A stretch of DNA of 6,160 nt, taken from NCBI GenBank assembly GCA_900314345.1, contig OMUX01000353.1, forward strand, positions 1-6,160, given 5' to 3'. The translations under genes and the position numbers were made by a program. The notes beneath the pieces were generated by a model. The model was given only the letters and a program-made list of their open reading frames with translations, was not told where the DNA came from and searched no databases. Source of the DNA: an uncultured Erysipelotrichaceae bacterium. Lineage in GTDB: Bacteria; Bacillota_I; Bacilli_A; Erysipelotrichales; Erysipelotrichaceae. Shown piece after piece: positions 1-5,681 of the stretch (position 1 is the first letter of the stretch; every line of letters starts with the position of its first letter).

Positions 1-419
1 TTGAACCCATTTGCCACATAGAAGGCAAGCCTTCTCCTTCGCTGCTCGCTATTGGATGCCTTGTCGTCTTCAGGTTCCACGTTCAGCATCAGGCATTTCC
101 CTGCATAGTACTTCTTTGCATAACTGAGGATCCGGCTTCCGTAGCCATGACTGCGGATCTTTGCGTTCACTGCAAGATAGAGAATGAATACTGCATCCCC
201 TGTGGTGAATGTCTGCATGATCCCGGCAAAGACATCCTTGTCATAGAATGCAAGGAAGTCATTGCTGTCAAACCATGCCCAGAACCTTAGCAGCCGGAAC
301 GGATACCGTTCATTCTCCGGGAAGGCTTCCTGCATCATTGCCTTGATTTTTTCATATTCCGGAAGCTTTCCGGTCACAGGTACTGCTCTTAATTCCTCTG
401 CAGCAGTACGTTCAGCCAT
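1..419 (-). CDS. GNAT-family N-acetyltransferase, C-terminus cut by window edge
   Basis: This is the first 139 codons of an acetyl-CoA-dependent acetyltransferase, and the frame is still open at base 1. The visible protein has the GNAT plan: an N-terminal alpha-helical part with 'EAFPENERYPF' (31-41), strands carrying 'FLAFYDKDVFAGI' (55-67), then motif A 'YLAVNAKIRSHGYGSRIL' (81-98). In motif A, R89-x-x-G92-x-G94 is the pyrophosphate-binding loop for acetyl-CoA. The late 'FYVANGF' (133-139) is the usual motif B ending. The substrate cannot be told from sequence; small-molecule and protein acetylators share this layout. The chosen ATG has AAGAGG 9 nt upstream (429-434) and lies inside the end of the methyltransferase gene, a 31-nt overlap that suggests co-translation. 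A later in-frame GTG (codon 15) would remove the overlap but has a poorer ribosome site. The fold is secure; the exact start is less so. Confidence 0.88.
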   Translation of the reverse strand, partial: MAERTAAEELRAVPVTGKLPEYEKIKAMMQEAFPENERYPFRLLRFWAWFDSNDFLAFYDKDVFAGIMQTFTTGDAVFILYLAVNAKIRSHGYGSRILSYAKKYYAGKCLMLNVEPEDDKASNSEQRRRRLAFYVANGF

Positions 420-1003
420 TTCTCGTTTCCTCTTCCGGGTCTGACATCGCCTGTCTGCCATTGCTTCAAGACAGTGAAACCAGGTGTTTCCTTCAGAATT
501 GCATCAAGCTTCTTCTCATTGCAGTCAATGAAGTACCTGCCGTTCCGCATGCCTTCATCACTCCCGTACTTGAAGGAAGTATAGAGAATGCCATGCGGTA
601 CCAGGGCATCATGGATTCTCTTCAGCACTTCAATGAGTTCTTCATGACTGCAGTGCAGGATGGAGGCACAGGCCCAGATGCCCTGGTACTTCTTGATTTC
701 ATTCAGTTCCGTAAACAGCATCTGCTGTACCTCAAGTCCTGTATATTCCCTGGCGGACTTCACCAGTTCTGCTGAACCATCACACGCATTCACTGCATAG
801 CCAAGGGTATGGAAAAACAAGGCATCCCTTCCCGAACCGCATCCGAAGTCCAGCAGATGAATGTCCTTCTTCTCAGCATCCGGGAATGCATGCAGTACTG
901 CACCAAGGAATGCAGTCTGTGTTTCATGCATGTCCGCATGCAGGGTATTGCTGCAGAAGTACTCTGCATGGGTGTTGTAATAGTCCAGTGTGTCTTTGTT
1001 CAT
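389..1003 (-). CDS. Class I SAM-dependent methyltransferase (small-molecule type)
   Basis: A 204-residue cytosolic methyltransferase of the Rossmann class. Motif I is 'LDFGCGSGRD' (51-60), the SAM-binding glycine loop. D75 in 'NACDGS' is the acidic end of strand 2 that binds the ribose. 'GIWACASILH' (108-117) is the post-strand-4 motif, and 'GILYTSFKYG' (138-147) is strand 5. The N-terminal 'DYYNTHAEYF' and the C-terminal 'DVRPGRGNEKWLNVLL' (186-200) are typical of a widespread bacterial group annotated only as SAM-dependent or TehB-like methyltransferase; its substrate is not known to me. The frame can be read 23 codons further upstream to a GTG at 1072, but that codon sits inside the terminator hairpin of the gene before. 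The ATG at 1003 has AGGA 8 nt ahead and fits the family's N-terminus. It appears to head a new transcript shared with the GNAT gene. Confidence 0.92.
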   Translation of the reverse strand: MNKDTLDYYNTHAEYFCSNTLHADMHETQTAFLGAVLHAFPDAEKKDIHLLDFGCGSGRDALFFHTLGYAVNACDGSAELVKSAREYTGLEVQQMLFTELNEIKKYQGIWACASILHCSHEELIEVLKRIHDALVPHGILYTSFKYGSDEGMRNGRYFIDCNEKKLDAILKETPGFTVLKQWQTGDVRPGRGNEKWLNVLLQRN

Positions 1004-1011
1004 GTGGATTT

Positions 1012-1015
1012 TCCT
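1012..1015 (-). promoter_or_regulatory. Ribosome binding site fixing the methyltransferase start
   Basis: On the minus strand AGGA is followed by 8 nt and then the ATG at 1003. It decides the start against the longer GTG-initiated frame, whose first codon (1072) falls in the upstream terminator stem-loop. Confidence 0.6.
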
Positions 1016-1023
1016 GCCTGTTA

Positions 1024-1050
1024 ACAATACGATACCACATGGCTTGTCCA
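1024..1050 (-). promoter_or_regulatory. Possible weak promoter for the methyltransferase-GNAT unit
   Basis: Between the terminator and the methyltransferase start the minus strand carries TGGACA (1050-1045, one mismatch to TTGACA), then 15 nt, then TATTGT (1029-1024, four of six matches to TATAAT). The spacer is short, so this is only a candidate. Its position, right after a terminator and about 20 nt before the start codon, is what makes it worth listing. Confidence 0.3.
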
Positions 1051-1051
1051 G

Positions 1052-1080
1052 ACAAAAACCAAGGCTCTTCACCTTGGTCT
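1052..1080 (-). terminator. Rho-independent terminator after the glycanase gene
   Basis: On the minus strand ACCAAGG (1078-1072), loop TGAAGAG (1071-1065) and CCTTGGT (1064-1058) form a perfect 7-bp stem. G1079 and A1080 can add a wobble and one more pair. The stem runs straight into TTTTTGT. It begins 8 nt past the TAA of the GH5 gene, so it would end the long operon and separate it from the methyltransferase gene. The stem is of medium strength with four G-C pairs, so some read-through is possible. Confidence 0.72.
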
Positions 1081-1086
1081 GAAGTC

Positions 1087-2343
1087 TTATCGAAATGCCT
1101 TCATCAAGGCATCAATGAGAGTCTGATCCACGGTGCATGTCTTCCTGTCAAACATGCCGAAGATCTCATCTCCGCTTGTCATGTATCCATTGTCCCAGAC
1201 ACAGACCGGAATGCCACGGTCCTTCGCTCCCTGGACATAGTCTTCATAGAAGCGGACACGGTCTTCCGTGTTGTTGTTCCGGTTGACCGCACCGAATTCA
1301 TCAATGACAGCACCGATGCCTTTGGATGTGAAGTGTTCATACAACGTATCAAACACATCGGTCATTTCCTTCGGGTTGCTGTCAGGAAGACCATAATGTG
1401 AGGTACCGTTTGGTTCCAGGGCAAAATGATAAGGACGATATGCATGGCATTCCAGAAGCACCCGGTTCTCAGGGTCCTTTGGAATCACATACAGATCCGA
1501 GGCAAGTCCTTCCGGAGAACCGGCATAACCCGGTACCAGAAGCCATCTTGTTGTATTGTTTCCGCTGTCAGAGCGCACGGTATCCACGAAGGTCTGGTTC
1601 AGTGCATTGATGCACTGAACGGCTTCATCGCTTTCCTTGTTTCCGGGAACCACGACCCACTCAATGCCTGTGCCTATCAGTCTTGGTTCATTGAGTCCTT
1701 CAAAGATCAGGTGTTCATCATAGTCACGGAATGTTTCACATACCTGTGTCCAGATGTTCTTCACATAGGCTGTGCTTTGTTCCAGGTGTGCCTGGTCCGG
1801 ATAGACTGCATTGAATTCCGGATTGTTGTCATGATGGATGTTCAGGATGACATACATTCCCTCATCCATCCCGTAGTCCACGATCTCCTTCACCCGGTTC
1901 ATGAAGACAGGTGAGACTGTTCCGTCATCCTGAACATGGTTATGCCAGCTGACCGGTACACGCAGTGTCTCAAAGCCTGCCTGATGCACGGCATGGATCA
2001 GTTCCGGTGTTGTCCGCACCGGCTGCCAGGATATCTCTGTATCCAGTTCATTCTCCGGCATGCTTGTCACCCAGGCATCCAGTGTATTGCCAAGATCCCA
2101 GCCGATCTTCAGGCTTCGTGTAAAGGCAAGGCTTTCTGACTGCGGAAGCGGGTACTGTTCATTGACTGTCATAGGTTCTTCATTCTCTTCCTGTTTCACT
2201 TCTTCACCTGGTGTGGTTTCAGCTGTTTCAACAGCTTCTGCCGTCTCTGAAGGCACCGGTGTGCTTTCTGCAATAGATGCTGCAGAAGCACAGCCCCACA
2301 GCATGCATGCACATAACGCAAAACAGATCCTTTTCAGCTTCAT
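1087..2343 (-). CDS. Glycoside hydrolase family 5 (endoglucanase-like) lipoprotein
   Basis: A 418-residue secreted beta-glycanase. Residues 1-18 form a lipoprotein signal peptide: K2, K4 and R5, a hydrophobic core, then L15-W16-G17-C18, with C18 the likely lipidated residue; the Trp before Gly is unusual for a lipobox. Residues 19-60 are a Ser/Thr/Glu/Pro-rich linker. The GH5 (beta/alpha)8 domain follows: 'GWDLGNTLDAW' (81-91), R128 in 'LRVPVSW', 'NIHHD' (168-172), 'FEGLNEP' (214-220) with acid/base E219, H300 and Y302 in 'CHAYRPYHF', nucleophile E349 in 'IDEFG', and the substrate-binding 'WDNG' (383-386). All expected catalytic residues are present. The motifs resemble subfamily 4 (endoglucanase, xyloglucanase or mixed-linkage glucanase), but the exact polysaccharide is inferred. 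No carbohydrate-binding module or dockerin is seen. The start overlaps the preceding stop as ATGA and has only a weak ribosome site, suggesting coupled translation. It is the last gene before the terminator. Confidence 0.93.
   Translation of the reverse strand: MKLKRICFALCACMLWGCASAASIAESTPVPSETAEAVETAETTPGEEVKQEENEEPMTVNEQYPLPQSESLAFTRSLKIGWDLGNTLDAWVTSMPENELDTEISWQPVRTTPELIHAVHQAGFETLRVPVSWHNHVQDDGTVSPVFMNRVKEIVDYGMDEGMYVILNIHHDNNPEFNAVYPDQAHLEQSTAYVKNIWTQVCETFRDYDEHLIFEGLNEPRLIGTGIEWVVVPGNKESDEAVQCINALNQTFVDTVRSDSGNNTTRWLLVPGYAGSPEGLASDLYVIPKDPENRVLLECHAYRPYHFALEPNGTSHYGLPDSNPKEMTDVFDTLYEHFTSKGIGAVIDEFGAVNRNNNTEDRVRFYEDYVQGAKDRGIPVCVWDNGYMTSGDEIFGMFDRKTCTVDQTLIDALMKAFR
1597..1620 (-). repeat. 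Perfect 10-bp inverted repeat inside the GH5 gene
   Basis: GTTCAGTGCA (1597-1606) and TGCACTGAAC (1611-1620) are exact reverse complements separated by 4 nt. In the mRNA they would form a 10-bp hairpin with loop UCAA. It lies in the codons for 'VQCINALNQ' (residues 242-250). No U-run follows, so it is not a standard terminator. Confidence 0.6.
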
Positions 2344-3029
2344 TTCCGTACCAGATGCACGGCAAAGCCGTTGACCTCAAGGTCAAAGTAGATCAGCTTC
2401 AGTCCTGCATCATCCTTCACTTCCGTTTCCCTGCGGAAGTGATATCCAAGCATCTCATAGTACAGCATGGCATGGTATACATCATTCACACCGATGCCGA
2501 TATGCCCCTTCACGCCCTTGGAACGTTCTGCATACATCACTTCCACAAGCGGAGAGCCGAACCAGCTGATGCCGGTATTCACCACACCGTCACGGAACAG
2601 GTCTGCTGCAGCCTGTGCTGAGGCAGGTCCGTTTCCTTCCTCTTCATTCATGCCTACATGTTTCAGACAGATGTCATAGACATGCCGGTAGAAGGCACGC
2701 ACAGCCATGGCATCAATGCTTTCTTCAAAGATGCCGTCGCTGACGATCACAGCATCCGGATCCTTTTTCAGAATCTTCTCTGCTTCCTGCAGGCTGCAGC
2801 TGCTGTATGAACTGACAGGAAACTCCTGTCCTTCCATTTCAAACGTACCATTATCCTTCAGGATCCCATACCGGATGCCGGCAAGATCCATCTCCACATC
2901 CGGTTTCTTCAGTACCAGAGGAAAACCACCCTTTGTGATGCATTCCTTCAATGCATCCTCCTTCAGGACACAATCCTTTGTAATCACCGGAATCACCTTT
3001 GCGGCTTTAAGCATTTCTTCATTGATCAT
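2340..3029 (-). CDS. Protein with KDPG-aldolase-type C-terminal VOC-like domain and unassigned N-terminal half
   Basis: A 229-residue cytosolic protein in two parts. The C-terminal part (about 122-229: 'LKHVGMN', 'WFGSPLVEVM', 'GHIGIGVN', 'LIYFDLEVNGFAVHLVRK') resembles the glyoxalase/VOC-like domain that many Bacillota carry after their 2-keto-3-deoxy-6-phosphogluconate aldolase; H124, H176 and H225 sit at matching places. The N-terminal 120 residues are not a normal aldolase. 'KVIPVITKD' (11-19) and 'GGFPLVLKKP' (34-43) faintly recall the first strands of that barrel, but the Schiff-base lysine motif (K-x-FP) and the usual glutamate are not visible, and the region is much shorter than the roughly 200-residue barrel. 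Aldolase activity is therefore unlikely, and the function is unknown. The ATG at 3029 is chosen over a GTG at 3038 because AGAGG lies 8 nt before the ATG and touches the GTG. It starts 12 nt after the small-protein gene and overlaps the GH5 start by 4 nt. Confidence 0.75.
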   Translation of the reverse strand: MINEEMLKAAKVIPVITKDCVLKEDALKECITKGGFPLVLKKPDVEMDLAGIRYGILKDNGTFEMEGQEFPVSSYSSCSLQEAEKILKKDPDAVIVSDGIFEESIDAMAVRAFYRHVYDICLKHVGMNEEEGNGPASAQAAADLFRDGVVNTGISWFGSPLVEVMYAERSKGVKGHIGIGVNDVYHAMLYYEMLGYHFRRETEVKDDAGLKLIYFDLEVNGFAVHLVRK

Positions 3030-3037
3030 GATCTTCA

Positions 3038-3042
3038 CCTCT
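3038..3042 (-). promoter_or_regulatory. Ribosome binding site fixing the VOC-domain protein start
   Basis: AGAGG overlaps the TGA of the small-protein gene and stands 8 nt before the ATG at 3029. The alternative GTG (3038-3036) would use the last G of this site and could not be served by it. Confidence 0.65.
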
Positions 3043-3257
3043 CACTTGTCCCTGAAGATCTCATCCAGGATCTCCAGATCATCAATCCAGCCAAGGTCAT
3101 CCTTGCGCTTCACGGCATCCTTGTGTTTCACACCCCATCTGTCCCTGTAGGTCACAATGGTTTCATCCGAAAGAAACGGTGTATCCACATGTACATCGTG
3201 ATATCCCTTCTTCCGGTACTGTTTCTTCAGTTCATCCTCATCACTGTGAAAGAACAT
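3042..3257 (-). CDS. Small highly charged protein of unknown function (71 aa)
   Basis: I do not recognise this protein. It is 71 residues with 18 Asp/Glu, 14 Lys/Arg, 4 His and no Cys, with no signal peptide or membrane segment, so it is probably soluble and cytosolic. A charged N-terminal stretch 'SDEDELKKQYRKKG' (5-18) is followed by a Thr/Val-containing middle with Y37 and W41, then 'DDLGWIDDLEILDEIFRDK' (53-71), an acidic likely helix. It is believed real because it fills the space between csaA and the VOC gene, has an ATG with AGAGGG 7 nt upstream, and leaves 12-nt gaps on both sides that match the operon's packing. Its length suggests a binding partner or small regulator, but nothing visible proves that. 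Confidence 0.7.
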   Translation of the reverse strand: MFFHSDEDELKKQYRKKGYHDVHVDTPFLSDETIVTYRDRWGVKHKDAVKRKDDLGWIDDLEILDEIFRDK

Positions 3258-3269
3258 GATGCCGCCCTC

Positions 3270-3599
3270 TCAGAATACCTTATCACCATTCTTCACCGGT
3301 GCGGAAGGTCTTAGAAGAACAACACCCTGTTCACTCTCCGTGCCAAGGATCCTGACCTCCGACTTCACATCACCGATGTGCATGGGAGAAAGATTCACAC
3401 AGAAGATGCACTGCATGCCGACCAGTTCCTCCGGTGTATACAGCTGCGTGATCTGGGCACTGGAGTGCTTCACCCCGATCTCTTCTCCGCAGTCCACTGT
3501 CAGATCATAGGCAGGATGTCTTGCCCGCTTGTTCACCTTTGCGGCAATGATCGTTCCTGCCCTCAGATCCACCTTGTCAAAGTCCTCTGTTGTGATCAT
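3270..3599 (-). CDS. csaA: CsaA-like tRNA-binding-domain protein
   Basis: A 109-residue single-domain protein with the OB-fold tRNA-binding domain also found in the C-terminus of methionyl-tRNA synthetase. The match to CsaA runs end to end: 'DFDKVDLRAGTI' (6-17), 'ARHPAYDLTVDCGEEIGVKHSSAQIT' in two parts around 26-51, with the family signature 'SSAQIT' (46-51), then 'NLSPMHIGDVKSEV' (69-82) and 'LGTESEQGVVLLRP' (85-98). The length matches known CsaA (about 110 aa). In Bacillus subtilis CsaA is described as a homodimeric chaperone linked to SecA-dependent export, and a tRNA-binding role is suggested by the fold; which applies here cannot be seen. It starts 5 nt after the hydrolase stop, with GAGG 10 nt before the ATG. 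The presence of an exported lipoprotein further along the operon would suit an export role, but that is speculation. Confidence 0.93.
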   Translation of the reverse strand: MITTEDFDKVDLRAGTIIAAKVNKRARHPAYDLTVDCGEEIGVKHSSAQITQLYTPEELVGMQCIFCVNLSPMHIGDVKSEVRILGTESEQGVVLLRPSAPVKNGDKVF

Positions 3600-3604
3600 A
3601 GCTT

Positions 3605-4765
3605 TCAGTCCTCGCTTTCCTCTGCCTTCCTGGCAGCTCTCTCTTCCCGGTATTCCTGTACCTTGTCCTTGTATTCCCTGACCTTGTCACCCCACATGTC
3701 CTTGGCCGTATTCACGGCACTGACAGGCAGTGCAAGTGCGGCAATCAGTGCATCCGGATTGCCTGTCACAAACACCTTGATCATTTCACCCAGTGTCTTT
3801 GTGCCCTGCTGAGTGACTTCCTCCATGGTCTCTGCACCGTTGATGCGCATGCTGTCGAAGAACTCATTGACAAAGGCTTCTCTTCTGTCCACGGAGACAG
3901 AGTTGATCCAGGCACGGAACATCTCATTGGTAAAGGAACATGCAGGATCCAGCACAGCCGCATTGGAAAGATGCGGTCCGTCAATGCTCCAGCTGATCAG
4001 GTCATGCTGGAGAATACCCTTGTTGGTACTGAAGACATACCTGGTATCGGGAATGTTCTCAAAGAACAGCTGACCGATGACATCATAGGCAGGAAGGATC
4101 CTGGTGATCATCGGATACACTGCCCTGATCCTTCCCATGTCAAAGACCTCGGGGGCAAAGCCAGGACCGTCAAGATCATAGATCCGCAATATATTCCTTC
4201 TCTGTGCTTCCGTCATCCTGGCTGCCGCAAACACCGCCAGGTTTCCGCCCTTGGAATGACCGCCGATGTAATACTTCCTTCCCGGTTCCATCACAGTATT
4301 CACATAGCGCAGCGCCGCCTCCTGGGCAGGGGTGCGCTTGAAGCTGATCATGAAGTCCTCCTTCCAGCCGATGATGGACTTGTCCGTTCCCCGGAAGGCA
4401 ATGAAGGAAGTCTTGTCATCCAGGTCAAACACCATGGCGGAAAACTGTGTGATATCCGGTTCCAGGATATCCACATAATGAGAAATCCTGAGATTCCCGA
4501 ATCTTGCCGAATATGCCGCCTTTTCCACGAAGTCCTGTTCCCCGCCTGCTGCAGTCTCAAGACTGTATGCATTCTGTGCAACGATGTCCTGGTATGCTTC
4601 AAACAATGTGGTGGAATCTTCCTCCTTCACGATCTTTGAAAGATCCAGATAGGAAAGCTCACACAGGATCAGGCTGTCAATGTCATTGAACTTCCGTTCC
4701 GACAATGTGATCCCGCCCCACCAGCGCAGATAGTCGTGCAGTGTCTCTTTTCTTTCTCCCGCCAT
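3605..4765 (-). CDS. Mbeg1/DUF2974-like alpha/beta hydrolase (putative lipase)
   Basis: A 386-residue protein of the DUF2974 (Mbeg1-like) group of lipase-like hydrolases, common in Bacillota. The N-terminus has the family opening 'TLHDYLRWWGGITLSERKFN' (8-27) and 'DSLILCELSYLDL' (30-42). 'FIAFRGTDKSIIGWKEDF' (121-138) is the lipase class 3-like oxyanion region. 'IGGHSKGGNLA' (167-177) is the nucleophile elbow with S171. Probable triad partners are D228 in 'AYDVIG' and H254 in 'LQHDLISW', judged by order and spacing. The tail (356-386) is a charged helix. There is no signal peptide or transmembrane segment, so it is probably cytosolic; the natural ester substrate is unknown. AAGGAG stands 7 nt before the ATG, within the last codons of the radical SAM gene, leaving a 1-nt gap between stop and start. 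The family call is firm, the activity inferred. Confidence 0.88.
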   Translation of the reverse strand: MAGERKETLHDYLRWWGGITLSERKFNDIDSLILCELSYLDLSKIVKEEDSTTLFEAYQDIVAQNAYSLETAAGGEQDFVEKAAYSARFGNLRISHYVDILEPDITQFSAMVFDLDDKTSFIAFRGTDKSIIGWKEDFMISFKRTPAQEAALRYVNTVMEPGRKYYIGGHSKGGNLAVFAAARMTEAQRRNILRIYDLDGPGFAPEVFDMGRIRAVYPMITRILPAYDVIGQLFFENIPDTRYVFSTNKGILQHDLISWSIDGPHLSNAAVLDPACSFTNEMFRAWINSVSVDRREAFVNEFFDSMRINGAETMEEVTQQGTKTLGEMIKVFVTGNPDALIAALALPVSAVNTAKDMWGDKVREYKDKVQEYREERAARKAEESED

Positions 4766-4766
4766 A

Positions 4767-5681
4767 TCACTTCTCCTTCAGGCATCCCTGCCTGATGTTC
4801 TCTTCCTTCATTGCATGCCGGATTTCATTCAGCACATGCTTCTTGTCCCTGCTCCATAACGGTGCTTCAAGGATCAAAGGATTGCCATCCCCTGTAAGTC
4901 TGTGAATGACAATGTGTTCATCCAGCCTTGCAATACACCCGCATAATACACGAATGTATTCCTCTTCACGCAGAACATGCAGCTTTCCTGCATGGTACAT
5001 ATCAGAAAGCCTTGTATTCCTGAGCACGTGCAGCAGCTGCAGCTTGATGCCGTCAATACGGCAGTCATTGCAGTACTGTATGGTTTCATACATCATGGTT
5101 TCATCTTCTCCCGGAAGTCCCAGGATCACATGCGCGATGACCGGGATGCCAAGGGAATGAAGATGGTTCACTGCTTCTTCAAACACGTTGTCTTCATACC
5201 CGCGGTTGATGAGCCTTGCCGTTTCCTCATGCATGGTCTGAAGACCAAGCTCCACCCAGAGGAATTTCCCCGGAAATGACTGTTTCATCTCAGCAAGCAA
5301 TGATAATACTTCCTTGCCAAGGCAGTCCGGTCTTGTGGCAATGGAAATCCCCGCAAAGGCAGGATCACTGAGTGCCGCTGTATAAAGCATTCTTAGCCGT
5401 TCCAGAGGTGCATAGGTATTGGTGTAGGCCTGGAAGTAGGCAATATAGTCTCCTGGCTTTCCCTTATCCTTCAGGTACGGAATGCTTTCTGTATCGATCG
5501 ACTGACCATCGTACTTCAATGCAAAGTCGCCGCTTCCTCCTTCATCACAGAAGATGCAGCCGCCATAGGACAACGTACCGTCCCTGTTGGGGCATGTCAT
5601 GCCCGCATCCAGTGCAATGCGGTACAGCTTCCTGCCAAAGGTATTCCTGCAGTAATCAGGAAAGGAATAATACCGTTCCAT
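4767..5681 (-). CDS. Radical SAM protein, TIGR01212/YhcC-YtqA family
   Basis: A 304-residue radical SAM enzyme. Three cysteines, C30 in 'TCPNRDG' and C42 and C45 in 'GGCIFCDEGG', give the C-x11-C-x2-C spacing of the Elp3-like group, not the usual C-x3-C-x2-C. Such a site binds a [4Fe-4S] cluster that cleaves S-adenosylmethionine. Further family marks are 'YFQAYTNTYAP', 'GISIATRPDCL', 'WVELGLQT', 'AHVILGLPGE', 'DGIKLQLLHVL' and the C-terminal 'HRLTGDGNPLILEAPLW'. E. coli YhcC and B. subtilis YtqA are relatives of near-equal length; their substrate was not established to my knowledge, though the Elp3 link hints at RNA modification. The frame can be read to a GTG at 5726, but the ATG at 5681 begins with the family N-terminus 'MERYYSFPDYCRNTFG', has GGAG 8 nt ahead and overlaps the kptA stop by one base (TGATG). 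Confidence 0.92.
   Translation of the reverse strand: MERYYSFPDYCRNTFGRKLYRIALDAGMTCPNRDGTLSYGGCIFCDEGGSGDFALKYDGQSIDTESIPYLKDKGKPGDYIAYFQAYTNTYAPLERLRMLYTAALSDPAFAGISIATRPDCLGKEVLSLLAEMKQSFPGKFLWVELGLQTMHEETARLINRGYEDNVFEEAVNHLHSLGIPVIAHVILGLPGEDETMMYETIQYCNDCRIDGIKLQLLHVLRNTRLSDMYHAGKLHVLREEEYIRVLCGCIARLDEHIVIHRLTGDGNPLILEAPLWSRDKKHVLNEIRHAMKEENIRQGCLKEK
4773..4778 (-). promoter_or_regulatory. Strong ribosome binding site for the DUF2974 hydrolase
   Basis: AAGGAG, a full Shine-Dalgarno core, lies inside the last codons of the radical SAM gene, 7 nt before the hydrolase ATG. It is the closest match to consensus among the visible starts. Confidence 0.7.

Noticed and set aside
891..902. Perfect 12-base palindrome TGCAGTACTGCA inside the methyltransferase gene
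   Set aside because: It is short with no loop, lies in coding sequence and resembles other TGCA-rich stretches here; chance is the simplest explanation.
1004..1072. A longer methyltransferase starting at GTG 1072
   Set aside because: That GTG lies in the terminator stem-loop of the GH5 gene, and the added 23 residues do not resemble the family's N-terminus.
886..1401. A 171-codon plus-strand frame crossing the methyltransferase, terminator and GH5 3' end
   Set aside because: It is antisense to two well-supported genes and spans the terminator hairpin between them; the Cys/His-rich translation is a by-product of the opposite-strand codons.
3971..4639. A 222-codon open frame on the plus strand opposite the DUF2974 hydrolase gene
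   Set aside because: It is fully antisense to a gene with clear family motifs, its translation shows no recognisable domain, and no ribosome site stands out. Long antisense frames arise here because the real genes rarely use codons that read as stops on the other strand.
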